NCBI RefSeq assembly: GCF_006438825.1
Contig: NZ_RCZP01000027.1
Span: 14,500 to 78,499 of the forward strand
Direction of reading: 5' to 3'
Length of the DNA stretch: 64,000 nucleotides
DNA from: Muricoccus nepalensis
GTDB lineage: Bacteria; Pseudomonadota; Alphaproteobacteria; Acetobacterales; Acetobacteraceae
Made by a program: the position numbers and the translations under genes. Under the pieces are notes generated by a model. It made no database searches, had not been told where the DNA came from, and worked only from the letters and a program-made list of their open reading frames with translations. Of the stretch, positions 1 through 9,014 are shown in pieces (position 1 is the stretch's first letter; each line of letters opens with the position of its first letter).

Positions 1-2
1 TG

Positions 3-440
3 GCCATCCGGGTGGGTCGCCAGCTCAGGGCCGCCGACGTCATCGACGTGCTGTCCGACCTGTTCATCCTGCGCGGTACGCCCGGCCATGTTCGTTCGGA
101 CAACGGGCCCGAGTTCGCCGCCACGGCCGTGAAGGGCTGGATCACCGGCGTGGGTGCGAAGACAGCGTTCATCGAGCCCGGCAGCCCTTGGGAGAACGGC
201 TACGTGGAGAGCTTTAACGGCAAGCTCCGGGACGAACTGCTCAACGCCGAGGTGTTCAACACGCTGGCCGAGGCCAAGGTCCTCATCGAGCAATGGCGAC
301 GGCACTACAACACCGTCCGCCCGCACTCCTCGCTGCGCTACCGACCGCCCGCGCCAGAGGTCGTCCTGACGCACCTCGGCAGGCCACCACACGGCCAAAC
401 CGCCCACGCCTCGGCCCAGCTCCTGCCCATGCGCCATTAA
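3..440 (+). CDS. IS3-family transposase (OrfB), 3' part only
   Basis: C-terminal part of the DDE integrase domain of an IS3-family OrfB; the gene enters from the left edge in an open frame. The second catalytic Asp is visible in the SDNGPEF motif and the catalytic Glu in [16 protein letters not shown], followed by the usual tail ([22 protein letters not shown]). OrfB acts with OrfA through a -1 frameshift to cut and join the ends of its element; the first Asp and OrfA lie outside the window. The stop at 440 is 34 bases before the presumed right end of the element. The copy may be intact, but only this part can be judged. Confidence 0.9.
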   Translation, partial: AIRVGRQLRAADVIDVLSDLFILRGTPGHVRSDNGPEFAATAVKGWITGVGAKTAFIEPGSPWENGYVESFNGKLRDELLNAEVFNTLAEAKVLIEQWRRHYNTVRPHSSLRYRPPAPEVVLTHLGRPPHGQTAHASAQLLPMRH

Positions 441-460
441 CATCCGACCCGGTGCACCTC

Positions 461-474
461 GTGGGGGCTTGTCA
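461..474 (+). repeat. Presumed right terminal inverted repeat of the IS3 element
   Basis: The sequence gtgggggcttgtca fits the end type of many IS3-family (IS407-like) elements, whose tips read TGA...CCCCC inward. It sits 20 bases after the transposase stop, and coding sequence of an unrelated gene begins immediately after it. The left end is outside the window, so pairing cannot be checked. Confidence 0.6.
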
Positions 475-2976
475 CTCGAATCCCATCTTCAGGTCCTGGC
501 CAACGAGCGCCTGCTCGGGACGCTGCTGAAGGGCGTCGACATCATCCTCGGCGCGGGCTCGAACACGCGGCTCGGCGATGCGGACGACCTGGCCGTCAAC
601 TTCCCGGGCCACGCGGCTGACTTCGCCGATACCTACCCGGTCGTGATCACGGCCGCCGACGGCAAGCCCACGCTCCTCGTCAACACGGACAACGAGTACA
701 CCTATCTCGGGCGCCTCAAGGTTGATTTCGACGCAAACGGCGAGGTGATCCTCGCCAACCTGGCATCGGACAGCGCGATCAACGGCGCCTACGCCGCGAC
801 CGCCGGGAACGTCGCCGCGGCCTGGGGAACGAGCCTGGGCGATCTCGACGCTACGGCCTTCGCTGCGGGAACGAAGGGCAGCCAGGTCCGCGACCTCACG
901 GACGCGGTCCAGGGCGTGATTGTGGCAACGGACGCCAACGTCTTCGGCTACACCGGTGTCTATCTCGAGGGTGAACGCTCGCTCGTGCGGAGCGAGGAGA
1001 CGAATCTCGGCTCTCTCTCGGCCGACGCCAACGCCTTCGCCTTCCGCGAGGCGCTCGGGCTCTCCGCGGACAGCTTCGTTGTGTCGTTCAAGAACGGCGG
1101 CGGTATCCGGGCGCAGATCGGAACGCTCTCGGCGCCCGACCCGGTCGATGGCAGCGTGGACAAGCTTCCTCCGCTGGCCAATCCGGCGGCCGGCAAGCAG
1201 ACCGGCGGGGTCTCGCTCCTCGATGTCGAGAACTCGCTCCGATTCGACAACAAGCTGATGGCCTTCGACACCACGCCGGAGGGGCTGAAGGCCATCCTCG
1301 AGCACGGCGTGGCGGCGGGGACGCTGCAGGGGCGCTTTCCCCAGATCGGCGGCGTCAGCTTTTCCTGGGACCCGGACTTGCCGGCGGGCAGCCGCGTCTC
1401 GGATATCGGTCTGCTGTCGGCGGACGGCCGCGGCCTCCTTGCGCTCTACAACGACGGAGCCGTGCTCCCCGGCGCGCCCGCCCGTATCAGCGTCGTGACG
1501 CTCAACTTCCTCGCCAATGGCGGCGACGGCTACCCGGCGAAGGAGAACGGCGAGAACTTCCGCTATCTCCTCTCCGACGGAACGCTCTCGGGCGCGGTGG
1601 ACGAGGCACTGAACTTCACCGACCCCGGCGTGATCGCCGGCGCGACGCCCTCGGGGAGCACCCTGCTCGGCGAGCAGCAGGCGTTCGGGACCTATCTGGC
1701 GGCCCGCTACGCCACCCCGGAGACGGCCTACGCCCTCGCCGACACGCCCGTCTCGCTGGACGAGCGGATCCAGAAGCTCAACTTCCGCGCCGACACGGTG
1801 CTGGCGGGTATCTCGATGCCGGGAACAGGCATCACGATCGGGGAGGGGCCGGACAGCCTCGTGCTGCGCATCAGCCAGGATGCCTGGGTTGGCGACGCCC
1901 AGTACGTCGTGAAGGTCGATGGGATCCAGGTCGGCGGGGTGCTCACCGCCTCCGCCTTGCACGCCTCGGGCCAGAGCGACGTCGTCACCGTTCGGGGCGA
2001 CTGGGCGGGTGGGCTGCACGGCGCCACGATCGAGTTCCTGAACGACGCCTGGGGCGGCACGCCGCAGACGGACCGGAATCTCTATCTGGACGGGGCGACC
2101 TACAATGGGGTCGCGGTGGCCGGGGCCAACGCGGTGCTCGAGAAGCCGGGGCCGGCCTTCGTCACCTTCACCGACACCGGGCCGGTGACAGTGCCGGCGC
2201 CGGCCAGCGCCACCATCGGCGCGGGCGCGGACTCGCTCGTGCTGAAGATCAGCCAGGACGCCTATCTCGGCGCGGCGCAGTACACGGTGGCGGTGGATGG
2301 CGTCCAGATTGATGGCGTGCTCGCCGCCTCCGCGACGCGCGCGTCGGGGGGGGCCGACACGCTGACCGTGCTCGGGAACTGGTCTGGCGGCCTGCACGAG
2401 ATCACTGTGCAATTCCTCAATGATGCCTGGGACGGGACGCCGGAGACGGACCGTAACCTCTACCTTGAAGGTGCGACCTATAATGGGGTGGCCGTGGAAG
2501 GTGTTGTCGCCGCGCTCGAGAAGCCGGTGGCGGCCTCGTTCACCGTCCTGGACATGGGTCCCGTCGGCGCGCCCGTCACGACCACCATCGGCGCCGGTCC
2601 GGACGGCCTTGTCCTGCGCGTCAGCCAGGATGCTTACCGGGGGGACGCCGCCTACACGGTGAGCGTCGACGGTGTGCAGATTGGCGGCGTGCTGACCGCC
2701 TCTGCCCTGCGCTCCACCGGCTCAAGCGATACGCTCAACGTGTTCGGCAATTGGGGTGAGGGCGTGCACGAAGCGAGGATCGAGTTCCTGAACGACGCCT
2801 GGGGCGGCACGCCGGAGACGGATCGCAACCTCTTCCTTGACGGCGCGACCTATGGAGGCGCCGTGGTGAACGGCGCCACTGCCACGCTCGAGAGGCCGGG
2901 GGCTGCCGTGTTCACGTTCGAGGATGCGGCGACCAGCGGATCGGCCAACAATGCGGACCTACTCTTCGCATCCTAG
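475..2976 (+). pseudogene. 5'-nucleotidase-like secreted protein with three CBM-like repeats, 5' end lost
   Basis: The frame is open from within the IS end, where a chance TTG at 469 gives 835 residues. It resumes in the last part of a UshA-type metallophosphatase domain (SHLQVLANE, then GVDIILGAGSNTRL). The signal peptide and the metal-binding DxH, GDxxD and GNH motifs are therefore missing. A 5'-nucleotidase C-terminal domain follows (about residues 150-450), with FKNGGGIR and NFLANGGDGYP as landmarks. Three near-identical repeats of about 124 residues follow (about 455-580, 581-703, 704-826). Each has SQDAxxGxAxYxVxVDGxQ and EFLNDAWxGTPxTDRNLxLxGATY, resembling calcium-dependent xylan-binding CBM60-type modules. 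Without its catalytic half and promoter it is almost certainly non-functional as a nucleotidase. Family assignment is from memory of motifs. Confidence 0.8.
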
Positions 2977-3052
2977 CTCAGCATCCACCGTCCAAGGGGC
3001 GGTGGTGCAGGGAGGTGGCGAGACCGCCAGGTGGCAGGGGCGGGGAAGGTCT

Positions 3053-3078
3053 AATACCAACCGCCTTGGTGGATGACC
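3053..3078. repeat. Left copy of a 26-bp inverted repeat pair
   Basis: The reverse complement of this 26-mer matches 5580-5605 at 24 of 26 positions. The core accaaccgccttggt is itself a small dyad (ACCAA/TTGGT). The two copies frame the aldo/keto reductase and LysR genes. The rest of the 282-bp gap 2977-3258 shows nothing else I can name. Confidence 0.75.
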
Positions 3079-3258
3079 GTTTTGGGTGGGAAGCGGCTGT
3101 AGAACACCCAGGCCCGAATGTCCGCTTTACCCTCCTGAACGGAAGGGGGACTAGGCCGCATCGTCTGGGGCCTAACAGCATGGTCTGGCCGGAAGCCGCC
3201 TGACCGCTTCCGGGCACCGAAACCGGGCAGCGGACATGGTCCGCTGCGACGAGGCTCA

Positions 3259-4362
3259 TCACCCGCGCACGTCGGCGCCACCGAACACGACCTGATTGCG
3301 AACCCCTGGCTGGAACAGGCCGTAGAGGATCTTCTGGTCGCCGCCGCTCGTCGCGTCGAGCGCCTCGGAATGCTTGGGCGCTAAATCGAGGCCAAGGGCA
3401 GCCACGTTATCGGTCACCTGCTCGGCGCGGCTCACCCCCATCAGCGTGGAGGCGACACCCGGTCGTCCCACCACCCAGGCCAGCGCGACGCGGGCCGGGC
3501 TCTCGCCCACCTCGCCCGCGACGCGCTTCAGCGCCTCGACGATGTTCCAGTTGCGGTCGGTGAACAGCATGTCGCCGAACGGGTTGTCGCCATCCAAACG
3601 CTTGTCCCCCTCCGGGCGAGGCCGGCCGTTCATATCCGCCTCGTTCGGGACACCGCCTCGCCGCGGCGCGGCGGCTTCGACGGCGGTACGGTCGTACTTG
3701 CCGGTCAGCAGGCCGTAGGCCAGCGGGCTCCACGGCACCAGTCCCATGCCGAAGGCTTGGCCCAGCGGGATGTGCTCGCTTTCCACGCCACGCTCGACCA
3801 GCGAGTAGAAGTACTGCAGTCCGACGGGTCCCGGCAGGCCGCGCACCTGCGCCAGCGTGGCGAGCTGCGTAGCGTACCAGGCTGGCGTGTTCGAGATGCC
3901 CCAGTAGCGGATCTTTCCCGCCTGGATCAGCGCTGCCATGGTCTGGAGCAACTCCTCCGCAGGAGTGATGCCGTCCCAGATGTGGATCCAGTAGAGGTCG
4001 ATGAAGTCCGTGCACAGCCGCCGCAACGAGCGCTCGACCGCCGCATGGATGTGCCGCGCGCCATTGCCGCCCTGATGAAACCCCTGGCCCGTGGCGAAGC
4101 CCGACTTGGTGGCGATCACCATCTGGCCGCGCAGGCCGTTTTCATCGACGAACTGGCCGACCATCTCCTCCGAGCGGCCGCCGGAATACACGTCGGCGGT
4201 GTCGATGAAGTTGCCGCCCAGCTCGACGTATCGCTCGAAGATGGCGCGGCTGCCCGCCTCGTCGGCACCCCACCGCGCCGTGCCGAAGGTCATCGTGCCC
4301 AGGGCGAGCGGGCTGACCAGCAGACCCGAGCGGCCAAGCGGGCGGTAGGTCTGAAGGTTCAT
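3259..4362 (-). CDS. Aldo/keto reductase
   Basis: A 367-residue cytoplasmic NADPH-dependent aldo/keto reductase of the YghZ/Tas-like type. The catalytic tetrad is visible: Asp54 and Tyr59 (NFIDTADVYSGG), Lys86 (IATKSG) and His126 (IDLYWIHIWD). The cofactor-binding end includes a typical VASTLMGVSR stretch near residue 310. Length and motif order are normal, so it looks intact. The substrate cannot be read from sequence. It is divergent from a LysR-family regulator 99 bases away, the usual layout for a regulator and its target. Both lie between inverted repeats at 3053 and 5580. Confidence 0.9.
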   Translation of the reverse strand: MNLQTYRPLGRSGLLVSPLALGTMTFGTARWGADEAGSRAIFERYVELGGNFIDTADVYSGGRSEEMVGQFVDENGLRGQMVIATKSGFATGQGFHQGGNGARHIHAAVERSLRRLCTDFIDLYWIHIWDGITPAEELLQTMAALIQAGKIRYWGISNTPAWYATQLATLAQVRGLPGPVGLQYFYSLVERGVESEHIPLGQAFGMGLVPWSPLAYGLLTGKYDRTAVEAAAPRRGGVPNEADMNGRPRPEGDKRLDGDNPFGDMLFTDRNWNIVEALKRVAGEVGESPARVALAWVVGRPGVASTLMGVSRAEQVTDNVAALGLDLAPKHSEALDATSGGDQKILYGLFQPGVRNQVVFGGADVRG

Positions 4363-4444
4363 CGGGTGCTCCTCTCTTCGTGCAGCGTGCCGAAGATGGA
4401 CTGCCGCTCGGGGGACGATTAGTGCCTCAAGGACGCATGGGTTA

Positions 4445-4459
4445 CTGAGGAATTTTCAG
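4445..4459. promoter_or_regulatory. Candidate LysR-type operator (T-N11-A dyad)
   Basis: ctgaggaattttcag is an imperfect palindrome containing T-N11-A, the classical LTTR box. It lies in the divergent region and ends two bases before the regulator's start codon, covering the likely ribosome binding site (gagg). Binding here could repress the regulator's own expression while acting on the divergent reductase. This is inference from position and symmetry. Confidence 0.45.
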
Positions 4460-4461
4460 AA

Positions 4462-5349
4462 ATGGAGCGTGAGCTCTGGTCGGGCCTTGCCGTGTTCGCG
4501 GAGATCGTGGAGGCCGGCAGCTTCGCGAGGGCGGCAACCCGGCTTGGCCTTTCGGCGTCGGCGCTGAGCCATGCCATGCGAACCCTGGAGGGCAGGCTGG
4601 GTATCCGCCTGCTGGACCGCACCACCCGCTCGCTCTCACCCACGGGCGCAGGCGAGCAGCTCCTGTTGCGGCTACGCCCGGCGATGGCCTCGGTGGAGGA
4701 CATGCTGGCCGAGCTCGACCAGGCGCGCGACCGCCCGGTGGGGCGGGTTCGTGTCAACGCGCATCGGCCAGCGGCCGTCCATGTCGTGCTGCCCCGCCTC
4801 GCGACGCTGGCGCAGCGCTACCCGGACGTGGCGGTGGAACTGGTCGTCAACGATGGATTGGTCGATATCGTGGCCGAGCGGTTCGATTGCGGCGTGCGGC
4901 ACGCAGGCGGTCTGCAGGGGGACATGATCTCGGTGCGGATCAGCGAGCCGATGGAGCTCGTCTTCGCGGCGGCATCAGCCTATCTCGATGCGCACGGCGT
5001 GCCCGAAACGCCCGACGACCTCGGCGCACATCGCTGCATCAGCTACCGCCACACCTCGTCAGGGGCACTACACCGCTGGGATTTTGTGCGCGACGGCGAG
5101 ATGTTCGGGCGTGCGGTCCCCGAAACCTTCATCACCAACGATGCCGACCTGATGCGCGACGCGGCGCTGTCCGGGCTGGGCATCGTCTGCCTGCTGCGTC
5201 TCCAGGCCGCCCCCTGTCTGCTCGATGGGTCGCTCACCGAGGTGCTGCCGGGATGTGCGCCGGTGCTGGCGGCCAACCATCTGTACTACCCAAGCCGCCG
5301 CCAACCGAGCGCGGCGTTCCGTGCCTTCCTCGAAGTCATGCGGGCTTGA
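4462..5349 (+). CDS. LysR-family transcriptional regulator
   Basis: 295 residues with the standard LysR layout. An N-terminal winged helix-turn-helix spans residues 1-60 (AEIVEAGSFARAATRLGLSASALSHAMRTLE, then LGIRLLDRTTRSLSPTGAGE), followed by a linker helix and a two-lobed effector-binding domain (about 90-290). The ATG has gagg ten bases upstream. It is transcribed away from the aldo/keto reductase, which it probably controls. The effector is not predictable. No damage is seen. Confidence 0.92.
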   Translation: MERELWSGLAVFAEIVEAGSFARAATRLGLSASALSHAMRTLEGRLGIRLLDRTTRSLSPTGAGEQLLLRLRPAMASVEDMLAELDQARDRPVGRVRVNAHRPAAVHVVLPRLATLAQRYPDVAVELVVNDGLVDIVAERFDCGVRHAGGLQGDMISVRISEPMELVFAAASAYLDAHGVPETPDDLGAHRCISYRHTSSGALHRWDFVRDGEMFGRAVPETFITNDADLMRDAALSGLGIVCLLRLQAAPCLLDGSLTEVLPGCAPVLAANHLYYPSRRQPSAAFRAFLEVMRA

Positions 5350-5814
5350 AGGAGAAGCCCCAGGGCTCAGGCGGGCGTCAGAGGCCCTGACAGCGGTCAT
5401 CACCTCGATCTGTCTGAACCGGGAGTGCCATGTCCGCTTACCGAAAGGGGAACGCATGCAGCCTTTGGCCGAGATGGGCGCGAAGCAGCCGCCTGTATCT
5501 GCGGTGACGCAATGTCCGTTTCTCCTTCCACGTCCGACTTTGCATCAACGAGCGTCAATGTCGTGGATGGGTCGCAACCGGTCATCTACCAAGGCGGTTG
5601 GTATAAGGGCTACCCTTCATGCGCGACACATCCGGTGGCTTGTCCCGTAGAGGAGCGTCGCCCCTGCCCCACGCTGTAGGGTACGACCGCTGACCTCCAG
5701 GAGGAGGTAAGCGGCAGATTGAGGCGATGTCACCAATCCTTCACCGGGAGGATCCACTGCACATCATGATTGAGGCGGCAGAGAACACGTCGTTAGAGGT
5801 TAAAGGGGTAGATC
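5350..5814. other. Intergenic region holding the right inverted-repeat copy
   Basis: 465 bases without a convincing gene. The only structure I can support is the inverted-repeat copy at 5580-5605. The last 100 bases presumably contain the promoter of the PhoD-like gene, whose ATG is preceded by an aagggg ribosome binding site, but no clear -35/-10 pair stands out. Confidence 0.5.
5580..5605. repeat. Right copy of the 26-bp inverted repeat pair
   Basis: Inverted partner of 3053-3078 with two mismatches. The bases outside and just inside the repeats do not match, so the repeat is limited to about 26 bp. No clear target-site duplication was found. Confidence 0.75.
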
Positions 5815-7383
5815 ATGTCCAATTTCCGCGTGAGCCGTCGCGCCGCCCTCGCCGGCGCTCTGCTTGCGCGGCCCGGGTTCGTCTTCGGGCAGGGAGGCGC
5901 CCCCGCGCTCATCAGCAGCGACGCGCTGCGCCCGCGGGCGCAATGGGGTGCAAGCGCCGGGGACGTCTCGGCCGATCGCGCCATCATCTGGAGCCGTGCG
6001 GACCGGCTTTCCCGCATGCAGGTGGAGTGGTCGACAAGCGACATCTTCCGCGACGCGCAGCGCGTCCTCGGCCCGCACGCGACCGAAGCGACCGACTTTA
6101 CCGGCAAGGTTGACCTATCCGGCCTGCCCCCTGACCAGGAGATCTTCTACCGCGTCACCTTCAAGGACCCGTCCGGTGTGGCCGCTGAGCCCGTCAATGG
6201 ACGCTTCCGCACGGTGCCGGTGTCGCGTCGTGACGTGAAGTTCCTCTGGTCCGGCGACACTACGGGGCAGGGATGGGGCATCGACGAGAGTCGCGGCGGC
6301 ATGATGACCTACGACGCGATGCGGCGAACGGGCGCGGACTTCTTCATCCATTGCGGCGATACGATTTACGCGGACAGCGTCGTGGCAGGTGAGATCCATT
6401 ACCCGGACGGCAGCCTGTCACGGCAGTTGGTGACGCCCGAGAAGGCCAAGGTGGCCGAAAGCCTGGCCGAGTACCGCGGCGCTCATCGTTACAACCTGAT
6501 GGACCGCAACGTTCGCGCCTTCCATGCCGAGGTCGCGCAGATGTGGATGTGGGACGACCACGAGGTCGTCAACAACTGGTCGGACAGCAAGGATCTCACG
6601 GCCAACGCGGCCTACCACGAGAAGCGCATCGGCGCGCTGCGCGCCAACGCCACCCGCGCCTTCCTGGACTACGCACCGCTTCGCACCAACCCCGACGAGG
6701 CCGAGCGGGTTTACCGTCGCGTGTCCTACGGTCCCCATCTCGACCTCTTCATGCTCGACATGCGCTCCTACCGCGGCCCGAACACCTATAATCGGCAGGA
6801 GGCCGCGGGGGCCGAAACCGCGTTCCTGGGAGAGGCGCAGCTGCGCTGGCTGAAGAACGGTTTGCAGGCCTCGCGCGCGACCTGGAAGGTCATCGCGGCC
6901 GACATGCCGATTGGGCTGCAGGTGCCAGACGGCAAGGATAGCCAGGGCCGGCCGGTATTCGAGGCTGTGGCGAACGGCGATGGCCCTGCCCTTGGCCGCG
7001 AGCTGGAGATGGCAGAGCTGCTCTCCTCCATTCGCGCCGGGAACATCCGCAACGTGGTGTGGTTGACGGCCGATGTGCACTACACCGCCGCCCACCACTA
7101 TCATCCCGAGCGCGCCAAATTCCGCGATTTCGCGCCTTTCTGGGAGTTCGTGAGCGGCCCTCTTTGGGCGGGCGGCTTTGGGCCGAACGCGCTCGACGAC
7201 ACATTTGGTCCGGAAGTCGTGTGGCAGAAGGCGCCCGGCACGGACAACGCAGCTCCAGGGGAGAACACGCAGTTTTTCGGGGAGGTGCAGATTGCCGGCG
7301 AGAGCGGCGACATGACGGTTTTGCTACGCAACATGAGCGGCACCTCGCTCTGGGAGCGGCGGTTCACGCCAGCCGGTGGCTGA
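5815..7383 (+). CDS. phoD: PhoD-like alkaline phosphatase/phosphodiesterase, Tat-exported
   Basis: 522 residues. It begins with a twin-arginine signal (SRRAALAGALLARPGFVFG, residues 7-25), so it should be exported folded. PhoD enzymes release phosphate from phosphomono- and diesters using Fe/Ca. An Ig-like PhoD N-terminal domain (about 35-135) precedes the metallophosphatase domain, whose metal-binding motifs are visible: SGDT at 146-149, HCGDTIYAD at 179-187 and WDDHEVVNNW at 246-255, with TADVHY near residue 420. An aagggg ribosome binding site supports the start. It stands alone; no Pho box could be confirmed. The gene symbol follows the family, as substrate preference is unknown. Confidence 0.9.
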   Translation: MSNFRVSRRAALAGALLARPGFVFGQGGAPALISSDALRPRAQWGASAGDVSADRAIIWSRADRLSRMQVEWSTSDIFRDAQRVLGPHATEATDFTGKVDLSGLPPDQEIFYRVTFKDPSGVAAEPVNGRFRTVPVSRRDVKFLWSGDTTGQGWGIDESRGGMMTYDAMRRTGADFFIHCGDTIYADSVVAGEIHYPDGSLSRQLVTPEKAKVAESLAEYRGAHRYNLMDRNVRAFHAEVAQMWMWDDHEVVNNWSDSKDLTANAAYHEKRIGALRANATRAFLDYAPLRTNPDEAERVYRRVSYGPHLDLFMLDMRSYRGPNTYNRQEAAGAETAFLGEAQLRWLKNGLQASRATWKVIAADMPIGLQVPDGKDSQGRPVFEAVANGDGPALGRELEMAELLSSIRAGNIRNVVWLTADVHYTAAHHYHPERAKFRDFAPFWEFVSGPLWAGGFGPNALDDTFGPEVVWQKAPGTDNAAPGENTQFFGEVQIAGESGDMTVLLRNMSGTSLWERRFTPAGG

Positions 7384-7550
7384 GTGAAAGCTTTGCGAGC
7401 AAGTGCCCTTCAGAATGCTGCAGGGGGGGCTGCCGCGGGACAGCCTCCCTATTTCCCCCGCACGCAACTCGAGCTGCATGCACCCTGTTCCGCCGTTGTT
7501 CTGGCCGGACGGGGTTTCGACAGAGCATCCTGAGCTCCTAGACCTTCCCA

Positions 7551-7667
7551 AAGTCGTCTGCTGCGCGGTGCGACGTTGGCGAGGATGCCGCTGGCCAACT
7601 TGGTACAGACGAAGGCATCCGGCTTGGCATTGGTTATGTCGATGTAGCCCTGAATAGCGGCCTTGAA
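7551..7667 (-). pseudogene. IS630-family transposase C-terminal remnant
   Basis: About 39 residues translated on the minus strand (reading FKAAIQGYIDITNAKPDAF then VCTKLASGILANVAPRSRRL) resemble the C-terminal end of IS630/Tc1-type transposases, which typically reads like YI-AxNxxPKPFVWTKTADxILASVARF. No upstream DDE domain exists in any frame nearby. It is a fragment with no expected activity. Confidence 0.6.
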
Positions 7668-7793
7668 GGCGAAGGTGCGGCCTGCGGCGGCGCAGCACGC
7701 TTCCATCTAAGCTCCACAAAAATGTCACTTCTGTTATCACATAAAAGTGAGTCACAGTGTGCGGGTGCTCGTCATGGAAAGGAGCCGAGGTCC

Positions 7794-7958
7794 ATGTTCA
7801 AGGTGTGGTGCGGTTTTCTCGCTGCGGCTGTAGCGCTCGTGCTGGGCGGCCAAGCCTTGCTTGGAGGAGGCCGCCAGGGCAACGCGTCAGGCAGTCTCCA
7901 CATACCAGGCCCTGCGCAGCTGTCGGTCACATCCTCCGGGCTGCTTGGCAGCCGTTGA
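7794..7958 (+). CDS. Possible small exported protein
   Basis: 54 residues with a hydrophobic N-terminal helix (MFKVWCGFLAAAVALVLGG), possibly a signal anchor, and a short polar tail. An aaagga motif ten bases upstream of the ATG is a reasonable ribosome binding site. No family is recognised. In this eroded context it may be a chance frame. Confidence 0.3.
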   Translation: MFKVWCGFLAAAVALVLGGQALLGGGRQGNASGSLHIPGPAQLSVTSSGLLGSR

Positions 7959-8054
7959 AGACTGCTGGCCGGATGTAACCCTTGGTGGCTAGGCTAGTCG
8001 CCACCTGCGAGTGCCAGCTTGCAACGAGGACAAGAACATCCGTTGGATGGGGCA

Positions 8055-8273
8055 TCACTGCCCCCCGGCTTTGCCCTTCTCGGCGGCGATGATTTCGTCA
8101 CAGACGGCGATGCGTCGCCTTACCTCGGCCATGGCATCGGCCGTGGAGACCTGAAGGTCACCTGGCGTGTCGCCCGGTATCCGACTGCCTCCGTTCTCGA
8201 GAAACCGGAGCTGTGCTTCAAGGGAAGCCCGGTCCTCCCTGGCCCGACCCTCTGCATGCTTTGAGACCGCCAT
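8055..8273 (-). CDS. Small hypothetical helical protein
   Basis: 72 residues, charged and mostly helical in appearance, with an Arg/Glu-rich N-terminus and a second helix around TADAMAEVRRRIAVCDEIIAAEK. The ATG is preceded by gggaga at a good distance. No family is recognised. Its sensible amino-acid composition and ribosome binding site make it the likeliest real gene between phoD and the arsenic operon. No partner gene is adjacent. Confidence 0.5.
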   Translation of the reverse strand: MAVSKHAEGRAREDRASLEAQLRFLENGGSRIPGDTPGDLQVSTADAMAEVRRRIAVCDEIIAAEKGKAGGQ

Positions 8274-8658
8274 CCATCATCTCCCGGCTTTCCAGCGGCC
8301 TCGCATACATCAGGCCAGAAGTGGATGGCCAGGAGAGTAGCGGGGCGTCCGTGCTCCCCCGAGACACGGCACGCGGGCTCCATGTCACGACCCGGCCCCG
8401 CCGGAAGGAGCTTAGAGGATGCTGCCCTGCTCCGAGTAGGGCTGATCCCGAAATAACTTGAAGCGCCCATATCCCGCGTTATCGTCTGATCTTCCGGCCC
8501 CTCCGCCCCGCGGTTGGCGCCGGATCGGACGACCTGGCGGAACCGAGGCCGGCTCTGGGGCGAGGTGATCGCAAGCCTCCCGAGCCGGTAGAGGCCTCGT
8601 CCTCCGGGGCGAGGTCTCTACGTTCTGGCGACCGGCAAAGGCGGCACGTGCATGCGGC

Positions 8659-8937
8659 ATGACCACGAGCCAGAACGACGAGCAAGCGGAATGGCGGCGT
8701 CGCCTTGCGGATGCGCTCCGCGAGTGCCTGATGGCCGCTGATCGCCTTGCCACTAGAGCGGAGACGATGGAGTCAGAGCAGCGGATGCGAGCTCTCGAGG
8801 AGGAGGGCCGGCTGCGAGGCTCAGGCCAGCGGACCCATCCAAGCCGTAGTTCAACGCACCTCAGATTACTCGGTGAGGCCTCCGCCTCAGGCACAACACG
8901 CGCTCACGTCTCGCCATGGCCGGTCAACAGTAGGTAG
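8659..8937 (+). CDS. Possible small hypothetical protein
   Basis: 92 residues. The first 55 look like a real charged helical protein (EQAEWRRRLADALRECLMAA, then DRLATRAETMESEQRMRALEEE), whereas the remainder looks random. This suggests a truncated gene running into unrelated sequence. The ribosome binding site is weak. No family recognised. Confidence 0.3.
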   Translation: MTTSQNDEQAEWRRRLADALRECLMAADRLATRAETMESEQRMRALEEEGRLRGSGQRTHPSRSSTHLRLLGEASASGTTRAHVSPWPVNSR

Positions 8938-9014
8938 CCGCCCGGATGAGGGTCTGCGTGGTGGCGAGGGTGGTCGTCAACGCCCCCCCCCGCGTCACGC
9001 GAGGTACGCGGCCA

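Larger units (their letters stand above)
7384..9014. other. Poorly coding stretch with relics and small ORFs
   Basis: 1.6 kb with no full-size gene. Supported contents are an IS630-type transposase tail and three possible small genes (entered separately). Composition and codon pattern are less regular than in neighbouring coding DNA, as expected for decayed mobile DNA. Confidence 0.6.

Noticed and set aside
472-2412. Long minus-strand open frame (646 codons) opposite the nucleotidase-like gene
   Set aside because: Arg/Asp/Val-rich translation without any domain; it mirrors a well-supported plus-strand gene in very GC-rich DNA where stop codons are rare.
8412-8894. Minus-strand frame of 160 codons in the low-coding region
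   Set aside because: Arg/Ser/Pro-rich random look, no ribosome binding site, and it overlaps a more protein-like plus-strand frame.
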